Shown here: piece by piece, positions 43,100 through 52,907 of the stretch | How positions within the stretch are numbered: position 1 is the stretch's first letter | Layout of the letters: each line of letters starts with the position of its first letter | Assembly: GCA_033557465.1 (NCBI GenBank) | Contig: CM066036.1 | Span: 585,301,574 to 585,365,573 of the forward strand | Reading direction: 5' to 3' | Length of the DNA: 64,000 nucleotides | Origin: Ichthyophis bannanicus | Taxonomy: Eukaryota > Chordata > Amphibia > Gymnophiona > Ichthyophiidae | Notes under the pieces: generated by a model | What the model was told of the DNA's origin: nothing | The model's input: the letters and a program-made list of their open reading frames with translations, nothing else | Databases searched by the model: none | Made by a program: the position numbers and the translations under genes

Positions 43100-44520
43100 G
43101 ACTACTAGTGAATGATACCGTTCCACCTTCTTCCCCGGAGAGAGGAACAGAGGCTGCTCAACGAGGTCACGTCTGATGCTCTGCAAGAACATGTCCTTGC
43201 CTCTGGCTGTGAGTATCGAGCCCTGAGGAGCGAGACTTGGTACTCTTGGACCTTCTAAGGGCAGATTCAACCAACAAGGAATGGTGAGGAATCTGAGCTT
43301 CTGGAATCCTGAGCCTCCTGAACACTGCCCATGGTGTTAAGTTGTCCACTGACTGGAGGACCTGGGAGTGGATTTTCGCACATATCAGTCTTCCTCTGTG
43401 CAGGAAGCAATGCACAAGCACTGTCACTTGGGAGTCGAGTACTGCAGAGTCTAACTCTTCTGCCCCAGATTCTCTCTCAGTCACACACCAAACAGTACAA
43501 CTTTGGCCTCCCCTAAAGCATCCTAGGCGGCCTTGTCCTTAGGAAGGGACTTACACCACACATGAGGTGAAGAAGGGTCCAATGAAGGTCCAGGAGACTT
43601 GTCCTCTGGGAGACACAATGGTTATCCGGCCTTTGGAATCCATCTCCGAGACGAAGTAGACGTCAGGAACTCTGTCTCAACAGTGAAGGAATCAAGAGCT
43701 CCCTCAGGAGGATGCACCAATACGCAGTTAGTATATGAGGGTGCCTTAGGCACAGACTTGAATGCTAGAGAGGGATATCAGCCAGAGCAGCACTGATGTC
43801 TGGACCTTTGATGCCCTGTTGATGCAACTTCTGCAGACAAGGCATGCGGCCTGGATATAAGCTGGTCGATGCCGATGCAGCAGACCTCAAGGCCTCAGCA
43901 TACTGCACCGCCAAGAACCTCACAGAGCACTCCCTCAAGTACCTGCCAAAGGTGCCTCTCCCTGGCTGCCAATTCCAAAGCAGTCAAAGGTCGGTTGGTC
44001 GATGCGGATGACGCAGACATTGAGATTCCGGCATGCTGCAATGCTAAGAGCACCATGATGCATTCGGTAAGAGCTTTCTGAAGGCACCTTTCCATGTCTG
44101 CCGATTCTGAAGGCAGTGGGGCCTCTGTCACTCCAACTGATGTACCCAGAATCTGTACAACGATATTGGCAGCTCAGTCATGGCTCTTGAGCCTCTTGAT
44201 GTTTGGGAGAACAAGCCTCCCATTGGGCCCATACCAAGTAGTAGTCCTGCGGACTCAGCATTCGACACTGCGCCCCGATGTCAATGCACTAGAGTCTGTG
44301 CTCGGTCCGCCGACTTCACGACATTGATATCTTGGAAGCCAAATCAGTCCTTATCTCTGGATAGAGAGCGATAAGAGTCCAATGCTCTGGGGCACTATGG
44401 ATGCTCTGTTGCAAGCTGGCTCAAGCCTCCTTGATGTTCCGCCCATGTACGAAGCAGCCCTGGAAGCCCAAGAGAACATGTCATCAATGCTGAAGCGGCT
44501 AAAGGTAAGGCCCAGTTAGG
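43100..44520 (-). pseudogene. DIRS family C gag remnant
   Basis: IPHHSLLVESALRRSKSTKS (near 43270) matches the gag domain LPHHSMVVESAMHRLKSQK of the other families. The rest is Ser/Thr/Pro-rich and broken into short frames. 44521-44840 carries the 5' ITR. Confidence 0.6.
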
Positions 44521-44843
44521 GCACCGGTACCTAAGAGCCACAAAGAAAATAAACCAATGAAAAGGGAAAAGAAAACACGACGGCATGGTGATCTAAAGAA
44601 AACTTGGAAGTGCAAGGGGAGAAAAATCCATTTTGAAGCAGGATGAGGGGAACACATCCACTGGGCTCCATGGAAAAACGAAGACTGAATCAAGATGGCA
44701 CCGTGGCAGCAGGCAGGAAGGAGGCACGCAGGCAGAGTGGAGCCTCCCAAAAGCTTCCAATAGAAGTTGGGGAGCGTTCCTGCGCGGGCTTTGTCAGAGG
44801 ACGTCACCCATGCATGACTCATTCCTGCTTGTCCACGGAGAAA

Positions 44844-45030
44844 GCATAGTTACCTGTAACAGGTGATCTCCGGGAACAGCAGGAATTTAGTCTTCACATA
44901 TAGGTATCGTCGGCACCGACGGAGCCTGCATGGGAACGCTCCCCAGCGTCCAATTAGAAAGCTTTTGGGAGCATCCCACAGCGCCTGCGTGCTGCCTTCC
45001 CACCTTTCCCAACTGCCTCTCTCCAGTTGA
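44844..45030 (-). repeat. 3' ITR of DIRS copy 7
   Basis: CCTGTAACAGGTGATCTCC terminus, then CGTCGGCACCGACG (one mismatch from palindromic) and a GC-rich inverted match to 50540-50700. Confidence 0.82.
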
Positions 45031-45045
45031 GTTTTAAAGCTGAGA

Positions 45046-45048
<3 letters not shown>

Positions 45049-45079
<31 letters not shown>
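45049..45079 (+). repeat. (AG)n microsatellite
   Basis: Expanded GA repeat between ITR and ICR of copy 7; shorter at the same place in copies 8 and 9. Confidence 0.95.
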
Positions 45080-45082
<3 letters not shown>

Positions 45083-45120
45083 GAAAAGAGAGATACAACT
45101 CCTAGGGGAGGTGGGTGGGT

Positions 45121-45218
45121 TGTGAAGACTAAATTCCTGCTGTTCCTGGAGATCACCTGTTACAGGTGAGTAACTATGCTATCTCCAGAACAAGCAGGAA
45201 TGTAGTATTCACATATGG
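45121..45218 (-). repeat. Internal complementary region of DIRS copy 7
   Basis: GTGAAGACTAAATTCCTGC...GGAGATCACCTGTTACAGGTGAGTAACTATGC-TAT-CTCCAGAACAAGC...TTCACATATGGGG. Confidence 0.87.
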
Positions 45219-45356
45219 GGACTCCCTAGCTACAGATGCCAGGGAGAATCCCAGAAGTTGTGTGCCCATGTGAAGGGGCTCCACGTCCCCCCATGGATCT
45301 TTGGCATCCTACCGGGAAAGGTGAGTAGGAGTTGATTAAATATGGAACAGGTGTTC

Positions 45357-45540
45357 AACATGCTACATGAGCTGTAAACAGTCCACATTCGAAATTTCCG
45401 TTTTGTACATAGTTACCCGTTACTTTCCAAGTTACTGATCCTGTTGTAATGTAAGCAAAAGATTCTGATGCAAAATTTGTTATCTGTAAACCGCACTGAT
45501 ACCAAAGAGCGCGGTATATAAGAACTGTAAATAAATAAGA
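45357..45540 (+). mobile_element. L2-like LINE tail inserted at the YR 3' end of copy 7
   Basis: 3' UTR-like sequence with TAAACCGCACTGATACC and GCGCGGTATATAAGAACTG, ending AAATAAATAAG. Absent from copy 8, where GGTGTTTGAGAACAGCC is continuous. It replaces the last codons of the recombinase. Confidence 0.8.
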
Positions 45541-46620
45541 ACAGCCTGACCAAACAAGGCATCCCGGCGGGAGTCCTTGTCTAAGCAGTAATGGGCTGTG
45601 AAGGTATAAACCGAGGCCCAAGTACCTGCTCGACAGATGTCGTCAATAGACACAGAGTGAAGATGAGCCATTGAGGCTGCCATGGCTCTCACATTGTGAG
45701 CTGTGACATGACCTTCTAGAGAAAGGTTTTTACTTTGATAAGTAAAAGAAATACACTGTGCAATCCAGTTGGATAATGTTCTCTTGGAGACTGGAAGTCC
45801 CAAATGAGAAGGATCAAAAGCAACAAAGAGCTGGGAAGACATTTGATGTTGCTGTGTTCTTTGTAAGTAAAAGGCAAGTGCTCTTTTACAGTCCAAAGTA
45901 TGAAGATTCCTTTCTGCGTTTGAAGCATGAGGCCTTGGAAAAAATACAGGCAGGTAAACCGCCTGGTTTAAATGAAAAGGTGAGACCACCTTTAGCATAA
46001 AGCGTGGATAAGTCCTAAGGACTACCTTATAATGATGAAATCTCATGTAAGGAGGATCAGCCACTAATGCTTGCAATTCACTGATGCGACGTGCTGAAGT
46101 GATTGCAATGAGAAAGATAACTTTCCAGGAAAGGAATTTCAAGGAGGTAGTAGCTAAAGGTTCAAAAGGCGGCTTCATGAGCTGCCCCAGAACCAAATTC
46201 AGGTCCCATGCCACTGGAGGTGGCCTAATGGGAGGTTTAGTTAGAAGAAGGCCTCTCATAAATCTTGCTATAAGAGTTTGAGAGGAAATAGGTTGACCAT
46301 TTAGAGGCTTTAAAGAAGCTGAATTAGCACTTAAATGGATTCTTACTGAGTTAGTCTTAAGCCCTGCATTAGATAAATGAAGGAGATATTCTAGTAATGA
46401 TTCCAGAGGTATCGCAGAGGGCTGAAGACCATTTTGTGAACACCATATGGAAAACATTTTCCACTTGAACGCATAAGAACGTCTTGTGGAAGGTTTCCTG
46501 GAAGCACAAAGAATATCCCTTACTTGTTGAGAGAGGTTAAGACCATGAAGGTCTATGCTTTCAGCAACCAGGCTCTGAGATGCAGGGAGTGGGGATTGGG
46601 ATGCCACAACATCCCGTCCT
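45541..46620 (-). pseudogene. DIRS B copy 7 tyrosine recombinase, C-terminus lost to insertion
   Basis: Continuous YR frame: N-terminal SAM-like region (LHGLNLSQQVRDILCASRKP), catalytic Arg (TSARRISELQALVAD), HxxR as TAHNVRAMA, and Tyr in YTFTAHYCLDKD. The frame then runs into the inserted LINE tail and stops at 45480 with about 18 foreign residues. All recombinase active-site residues are present. Unlike family A, I see no ATG in the overlap with the RT ORF; the frame is open far upstream through RT. Confidence 0.82.
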
Positions 46621-48478
46621 CCTGAAACAGAAGATCTGAAGCATACCCGAACTCCAGAGATGAGGCTTGAGAGAGATGTGGAAGCAGAGGGTACCACACC
46701 TGCCGTGGCCAGTGCGGAGCTATGAGAATCATATGGCCCCTGTCTTTCTGAAGCTTGAACAGGGTCTTGGGAATTAGGGGAATGGGTGGAAAGGCATATA
46801 GGAAGTCCTGACCCCAATGGAGGAGGAAAGCATCCTTGGTCCGAGATCCCCGAGCCGGAATTCTGGAACAGAACCGGGGAAGCTTGGCATTCAACGGACT
46901 TGCAAAGAGGTCTATGTCCGGAGTTCCCCAAATTTGAAAAATGTTTGCTACCTGGTCTGGATGGAGAGACCATTCGTGTGGAAGCAGAACTCGACTGAGT
47001 CTGTCTGCCCAAGAGTTTTGAATGCCTGGCAAATACACCGCAAGGAGATGAATCTGATGCTCTCTGGCGAGGGCCCATAGTCACAGAGCTTCGTTGTAAA
47101 GCGACAGAGAGCCTGTTCCTCCCTGTTTGTTCAGATAGAACAAAGCTACTTGATTGTCCGTCTGAACTAGGACTGTCTCGTAGCTGAGCAGGGTGTGGAA
47201 CACTTGAAGAGCAAGGAAGATTGCTCTGAGTTCTAGGAGATTGATATGTAAGTGGGTCTCCTGTGGAGACCAGGTGCCTTGGGTAGAGAGATCTTGGAGA
47301 TGAGCTCCCCAACCCATCTGTGAGGCGTCTGTTGTTAGAGTGACCTGTGGTAGGGGTTGCTGGAAAGGAGACCCCACCAACAGGTTTTGGGTTGACTTCC
47401 ACCATTGTAGGGACAAAATAAGGCGACTTGTGTTTGCTATTTTGTCTGATAGGCAGCCTGATGCTTGAGTCCACTGGGTGGATAGAGTCCATTGGGCTGC
47501 TCTCATATGAAGGCGAGCATAGGGAACTACGTGCACCGTAGAAGCCATGTGGCCTAGTAGTTGTAACATTTCCCGCGCAGTGAGATGAGTTTTTAACACT
47601 GCTTGGGAGGCTAGTTGCACAATGCGAAGGCAGCAAGCCTGTGGAAGATAGGCCCTTCTAGAGCTCCTACAAACTCCAGAGATTGAGTGGGAGTTAGGCT
47701 GGATTTTGGGATATTTATGACTAGGCCCAAATACTGAAGGATATGCATTGTGCATGTTAGTGAAATTCTGGCCTCTGATTCTGATGGGGCTCGAATGAGC
47801 CAGTTGTCCAAGTAGGGGAAGACGAATATTCCCAGAGTGCAGAGAAATGCTGCCACCACAGCCATGTATTTCATGAACACCCTTGGTGCTGAGGCCAGGC
47901 CAAAAGGAAGCACCGTGTATTGGTAGTGCTTTCCTTGAAAAAGAAACCAAAGGAACCTTCTGTGAGTTGGATGGATGAGAACATGAGTGTATGCATCCTT
48001 GAGATCTACAGAACAAAGCCAATCCTGACTCTGAAGGTATGGCAGTAGGGTTCCTAGAGAAATCGTTTTGAATTTCTCTTTGAACATAAATTTGTTCAGT
48101 TCTTTGAGGTCTAAAATGGGTCTGTGTCCCCCTGTTTTCTTTGGAATAAGAAAATAAGGGGAGTAAAACCCTGTGACCTGTTGGGACATGGGCACATGCT
48201 CTATTGACCCTTGGGTAAGAAGTAAATTGACCTCTTGACTCAACTGTGTGTTGAGGGAGGGTTGAGAATTGAACTGTCTTACCACTGTAGGAGGGGGCAT
48301 GCTGAAGAAGTGAAGTTTGTACCCTTCTCTTACAATGGAAAGAGTCCATTCTTCTGCTGTTATTTGCCCCCATCTGGTTCAAAAGGCGGCTGGGGGCAAA
48401 GTGAGATAACCTTCCTGGGATGGTGTAAGGTTCTGGCCCATTCAGAGCCAGGTAGGCCAAGTTCTCTAGGTGGGAGTC
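46553..48478 (-). pseudogene. DIRS B copy 7 RT/RNase H/MT-like ORF, broken
   Basis: Frame +1 to gag at the CTT-TGA-C stop, beginning with DSHLENLAYLALNGPEP. RT runs to 47660 with the catalytic box at 47800-47814 mutated to YLDNW. A frameshift near 47660 precedes RNase H (TTDASQMGWG, QTDNQVALFYLNK). A stop at about 47081 follows NEAL, and the remainder runs to 46553 with the MT-like YAFPPIP and end LRAWLLKA. Not functional. Confidence 0.85.
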
Positions 48479-50348
48479 AAAGCCCCGGTGGAGGCTGAGT
48501 CTGCTGGGCCAGTTGAGGCTTAGCAGGCTTTGATTTCCTTTGCTTTGGGGTCTGTTGTCCCTTTCTGGCAGATTGACCTGCAGAATGTACCTGCTGGGTA
48601 TAAGAGGGGTAAAACCTCTTTTTTTTTTTTTTTTTTTTTTTAGAGAAGAATGGTTTCTTGTAGGACCTCTTTCTTGCAGGATCAGCTGTTGCCTTAGATA
48701 ATCTATCTAGAGTGGTGTTATCAGCATCCAGCTCATTTGCTTTCTCCTGCCAATTTTTGCCAAAGAGGTTCTTACCAGTACAGGGGATATTCCCCAGTTT
48801 GTCCTGTACTCAGAGCTCTAAGTCAGATGCCTGGAGCCAGGCAATTCTGAAAGCTCCTATGGCAATGGCAGAGATTCTACTAATACACTCAAAGCAGTCA
48901 AAAGCTGCACGATTGACAAACTTAGAGACATCCTGGGCATGTTTGACAAGCGTAAGGTAATCCTGTCTCTTATCATCAGGAAGGAGAGGGCTCATAAGCT
49001 CTAGATCTCCTGTGACTTCCTTAAGGAACATTCCCATATGTAGGATGTAGGAATTAATCCTGGCAGAAAGCATAGAAGCCTGGAAAGTTTGACGCCCAAA
49101 GACATCAAGAGTCCTACATTCACGTCCTGGAGGATTAGATGCATGTCTCTTTGCACTTTTGATCCTTCTCATGGCTGACTCCACCACTATGGAGTGGTGT
49201 GGCAACTGGGTTTTCTGAAAACCAGGACATCGAGGCACTCGATACATAGTATCTAGCCTACGGGAATGAGGGAAGGTGGTAAGAGGTGTTTCCCACATTC
49301 TTAACATGAGATCATGCAAGATCTCATGAACAGGCAGAGTAGCAGCTTCCTTAGGAGCCTTAGGATATTGCAAAATCTCCAACTCCTTTGCCCTGGGCTC
49401 TGTTTCAGGAGCCACTGTGATAGAAAGCCCTCTAGCCACCTCTCTGATGAAATCTTGAAAAGATATATCCTCTGGAGGAGACATCCTACATTTAGGGAAA
49501 GAAGGCTCCTCAGAGAGAAGTACTCCGGCATCAACAGAGCTGTCAGAATCCTCAGAGTCATCTGATGATTCAAAATATCTTCTGTCCGGGTGCTTTTGTA
49601 AAGCACGATACCAGTACCGATCGAAGTCTGTACCGGAGGGGTCCGGTATCGACCTGTCGATACCTGAGGAAACAGCATGACTCGGTGTCGGTAACACCAT
49701 TGCCGATGTCGATGCTGTCGGTACCGGTACCGATATCGGTACCGGAACCGGTGTCGATACCGGATGTACTGTCTGAAGCGGTCCCAAAGGCACCGATGCC
49801 GCAAGGAGAGCCGCCAGACTGCACTCAGTGGCCAGGAATCTCTGGTCAATTGATGCTGCCGATGCCTGGGTATCGGTACCGGACGAAGCAGCCGGTACCC
49901 CAGAGCATGGCCCCAGTAGTTCTGCCGAGGTTGAGGCCTCGAGAACGTCCTGGAGCCCCGATAGTGCTTTGGAAGCCAAAGCCTCCCACTGGGGCAGTTT
50001 TGCCGGTACAAGTTCCTCAAGGGCAACGCCAGAGGCATCTTGATACTTGGAAGGAGATCTACCCTTTGAGGACAGGCCAGATTTATGTTTAGTTACCTGA
50101 GATCCATGAGAGGAAGTGGAAGCCCTGGAAGACGTCGATGCCACGGATGTTGCATCGGAGGGAAAAAGGGTGCTAAGCTTAGCAGCTCGGTTCTGCCGGC
50201 CCCTTTTGGACATCATCCCAAAGGCAACACACTCGGAGATGGAGCGGTCAGGACCTAAACATTTAAGGCACCACTCATGAGTGTCAGTGACAGAGATGGT
50301 ACCGCCACACTTTGAACACTTTTTGAAACCCGAAGCGGGTTTTTCCAT
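48477..50348 (-). pseudogene. DIRS B copy 7 gag, one stop codon
   Basis: ATG at 50346-50348 (MEKPASGFKKCSKC), Cys/His cluster (CLKCLGPD), and a Val/Pro repeat linker (STPVPVPISVPVPTAS). The conserved domain (LPHHSIVVESAMRRIKSAKR, MGMFLKEVTGDLELMSPLLPDDK) follows. A TGA replaces Trp at about 48810. Downstream the frame stays open, includes a 23-base A run on the coding strand (in frame as Lys), and ends PPPGL at TGA 48477-48479. Confidence 0.85.
48618..48640 (-). repeat. 23-base poly-T (poly-Lys codons of gag)
   Basis: On the coding strand, 23 A plus G give eight Lys codons and keep the gag frame. Confidence 0.9.
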
Positions 50349-50539
50349 ATTAAGGAAAATTCTTTGGGGCCTAGTGCCCAAAATGGCGCATGGCGCCCTA
50401 AAGGAAATATTTTAAGTATGTGTATATATATATATTTTTTTTTTTTAAAGAAGAAAAGAACTGGCGGTACCGGTATAGCGTCAAAGGCAGACGCTATCAG
50501 AAAAAAGATGAAACATATTGGATGATTTCTGCGGTGACA

Positions 50540-50729
50540 GGAAAATGACCTGCTGGCTCCGCGGAAAAGAACTGGAGAGAGGCAGTTGGGAAAGGCGGGA
50601 AGGCAGCACGCAGGCGCTGTGGGATGCTCCCAAAAGCTTTCTAATTGGACACTGGGGAGCGTTCCCGCACAGGCTCCGTCGATACCGACGATACCCATAT
50701 GTGAATACTACATTCCTGCTTGTTCCTCG
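50540..50729 (-). repeat. 5' ITR of DIRS copy 7
   Basis: Inverted match to the left ITR; palindrome mutated to CGTCGATACCGACG; ends TGTTCCTCGAGA. Confidence 0.8.
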
Positions 50730-51116
50730 AGATTAACTAAATTCCAAGTAGGCACCCATCTAAAATAGGACAGTTTCTCTTAACTACCCTACACATTCGT
50801 AAAGAACATAAATTGCTACTATGACATTAGATTTTATTTATATATCTGAAATAAATTATTTGTCTACTTATTTAGAGAGAAGAAAGTAGCTAGTCAAAAT
50901 GCTTCTTCATTATAAGAAGTTTCATGGAAAGTTTTAAATCAAAATGGATAATTGACAGACATAATTAGGTTCAGTGACTGTGTTTTCTCAATGTGTTTTT
51001 ATAACATTTAACAGTTTCTTTTGAAAAGTAAAAATGAATCTTAAGTATGTGCAGGACAGAGCAAAACAAATATGCATCAGATCAAAAAATGGCAAGATAG
51101 CCTTGCAGAACAGAAA
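50730..51116. other. AT-rich flank without a gene
   Basis: Short frames only and no recognisable repeat. Probably ancestral non-TE sequence, or TE sequence too old to see. Confidence 0.5.
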
Positions 51117-51300
51117 GAGTAGTTACTCACCTGTAACAGGTAGTCTCCAGGAGCAGCAGGAATCAGTCCTCACATATGGGTGACGTCGGCGCCGATGGAG
51201 CCCCGTGCGGAGCATTTCCCCAGCTTTCAAAGAAAGCCTTTGGGAATGCAGCGCGCATGCGCGGTCCCCTTCCCGCCCAAGGGTGCCATCTTGCTCAGTC
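51117..51300 (-). repeat. 3' ITR of DIRS copy 4
   Basis: CACCTGTAACAGGTA dyad, TCTCCAGGAG arm, then CGTCGGCGCCGATGG and an inverted match to 56470-56620. Confidence 0.84.
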
Positions 51301-51369
51301 TGATGACATAGCTAAAAGACAGCAAAAATAAAGCAGATGACTGCAACTCCAAGGGGAGGAGGGAGGGTT

Positions 51370-51467
51370 GTGAGGACTGATTCCTGCTGCTCCTGGAGAA
51401 TACCTGTTACAGGTGAGTAACTACTCTTTCTCCAGGACCAAGCAGGAAGTCAGTCCTCACATATGGG
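51370..51467 (-). repeat. Internal complementary region of DIRS copy 4
   Basis: The join reads GTAACTACTC-TTT-CTCCAGGACC. It copies this element's own variant terminus GAGTAG rather than GCGTAG, so ICR and terminus changed together. Confidence 0.88.
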
Positions 51468-51606
51468 ACTCCCCAGCTCAGGGCTACCAGAGGCCCCAAA
51501 CCGAAACAATGAGCTCCCTCTAGAGCCTCAGCATGCAAGAACAGAATCTTCTCTGATAACGCCCCCGAACAGTAGCCCAACAACAGGGCCGGAGGGTAGG
51601 AGTTGC

Positions 51607-52907
51607 CTAAACCCCAAAGAGATTATGGAGTACTGCTTGCCCGAAAGGACTGTGCCTGCGGGACTCCCTCTCAAGGCAGTAGTGGGCCGCAAACGTCTGG
51701 CTTGAAGACCAAGTAGAGGCCCGGCAGAGGTCTGCCAACGGAACAGAGAGGAGATGAGCCACTGATGCAGCCTTCGCCCTGACACGATGAGCTGTAACTC
51801 GACCCTGCAACGAGAGGCCGGCTGCCCTGTAAGCCCAGGCGATGCAGTCAGCTACCCATATGGATAAAGTACGCTTGGAGACAGCCAACCCCAACTTATT
51901 GGGGTCAAAAGAGACAAAGAGCTGAACCGCCCTCCAGTGCTCCCACGTACGGTCAAGGTAGAAGGACAACACCCTCCTACAGTCCAGGGTATGGAAGACC
52001 ATCTCAGCCCGGCTGGCATGAGGCCTGGGAAAGAAAGTCCGAAGAACCACCTCCTGATTGAGGTGGAAGGAGGAGACAACCTTTGGAAGGAACTTAGGGT
52101 GAGTCCGTAAGACTACTCTGTTGCTATAGAACCTAGTATATGGTGCTTCTGATACTAGGGCCTGAAGCTCACTCACTCGCCTTGCTGAGGTAAGGGCTAC
52201 CAGAAATAGCGCTTTCCAGGATATAAAACGCAGAGGGCAAGTAGCCATAGGTTCAATGGTGGGCAAGTAAGTCATTGCAAGACCACATTTAAATCCCATT
52301 CAGGAGCAGGTGGACGCACTGGAGGCTTAAGCAAAAGCAAGCCTCTGAGGAAGCGAGCCACCAAAGGATGTCTGGATAGAGACTGACCCTCCACCTGTGA
52401 GTGGTGTGCTGAAAGGGCACTAAGATGAACTCTAACAGAATTGGACTTAAGGCCTACGTTGGACAGGTGAAGCAAATACTGCAGCACCACTGGTACCAGG
52501 CATGAGAAGGGATTCTCGTTGTGTTGAGTACACCACGTAGAGAATCTACACCACTTAAGGGCATAAGACTTTCTAGTGGACTGCCTCCTAGAGACCAAGA
52601 CTACGCCCTCCACTTCCCTAGGCAACAGTAAAGGCGCTAGAACTACCCTTTCAGCAGCCAGGCCATCAAATTGAGGGACTGGAGATTGGGGTGCAAGAAA
52701 GATCCCTGCTCCTGAGACAGGAGATCGGGTTGCATCCCCAGAGGAAGAGGAGTGTCCAACGCTAGTTGCAAAAGAAGTGGGAACCAGGGTTGCCTTGGCC
52801 ACCTGGGGGCCACCAGGATCACTGAAGCCTTGTCCCGGATCACTTTGAATAGTGTCTTGGACACTAGAGGTGTGGGAGGAAACGCATATAGGAGGCCTGT
52901 AGACCAT
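51607..52907 (-). pseudogene. DIRS A copy 4 tyrosine recombinase, frameshifted
   Basis: Starts at the family-A conserved position (frame from 52907, MVYRPPICVSSH) and runs to about 52285. The frame changes there, and the catalytic part (51607-52260) holds TSARRVSELQALVSE, TAHRVRAKA and TFAAHYCLERE, ending LHNLFGV. One shift separates two well-preserved halves. Confidence 0.85.

Larger units (their letters stand above)
19873..44840 (-). mobile_element. DIRS family C retrotransposon, old and decayed, hosting nested insertions
   Basis: Left terminus at 19873 (after AAA): GGTAGTTACTCACCTGTACCAGGTG then TTCTCCGTGGAG. The element resumes at about 39645 with its ICR, then shows YR, RT and gag remnants to 44840, ending TCCACGGAG-AAA. 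Everything from 20065 to 39644 is another DIRS inserted in it. The match of the left part (AGTCTGAT, 20055-20061) to the right part (CATAGCTAAG, 39645-39654) follows the unbroken sequence of copies 2 and 3 (AGTCTGATGACATAGCTAA). All coding regions are heavily decayed, so this is the oldest DIRS here. Confidence 0.8.
44844..50729 (-). mobile_element. DIRS family B retrotransposon, copy 7, complete but inactive
   Basis: Left terminus GCATAGTTACCTGTAACAGG directly after the AAA that ends family C (44841-44843). Right terminus TGTTCCTCGAGA near 50729. Contains ITRs, ICR, YR, RT/RNase H/MT and gag in order, plus an LINE tail at 45357-45540. The RT box is mutated and there are several stops. Confidence 0.9.

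Noticed and set aside
44844..50729. An adaptive role or domestication of DIRS recombinase in this cluster
   Set aside because: Every copy except copy 2 has disabling lesions in YR, RT or gag, with no sign of a YR frame kept apart from its element.
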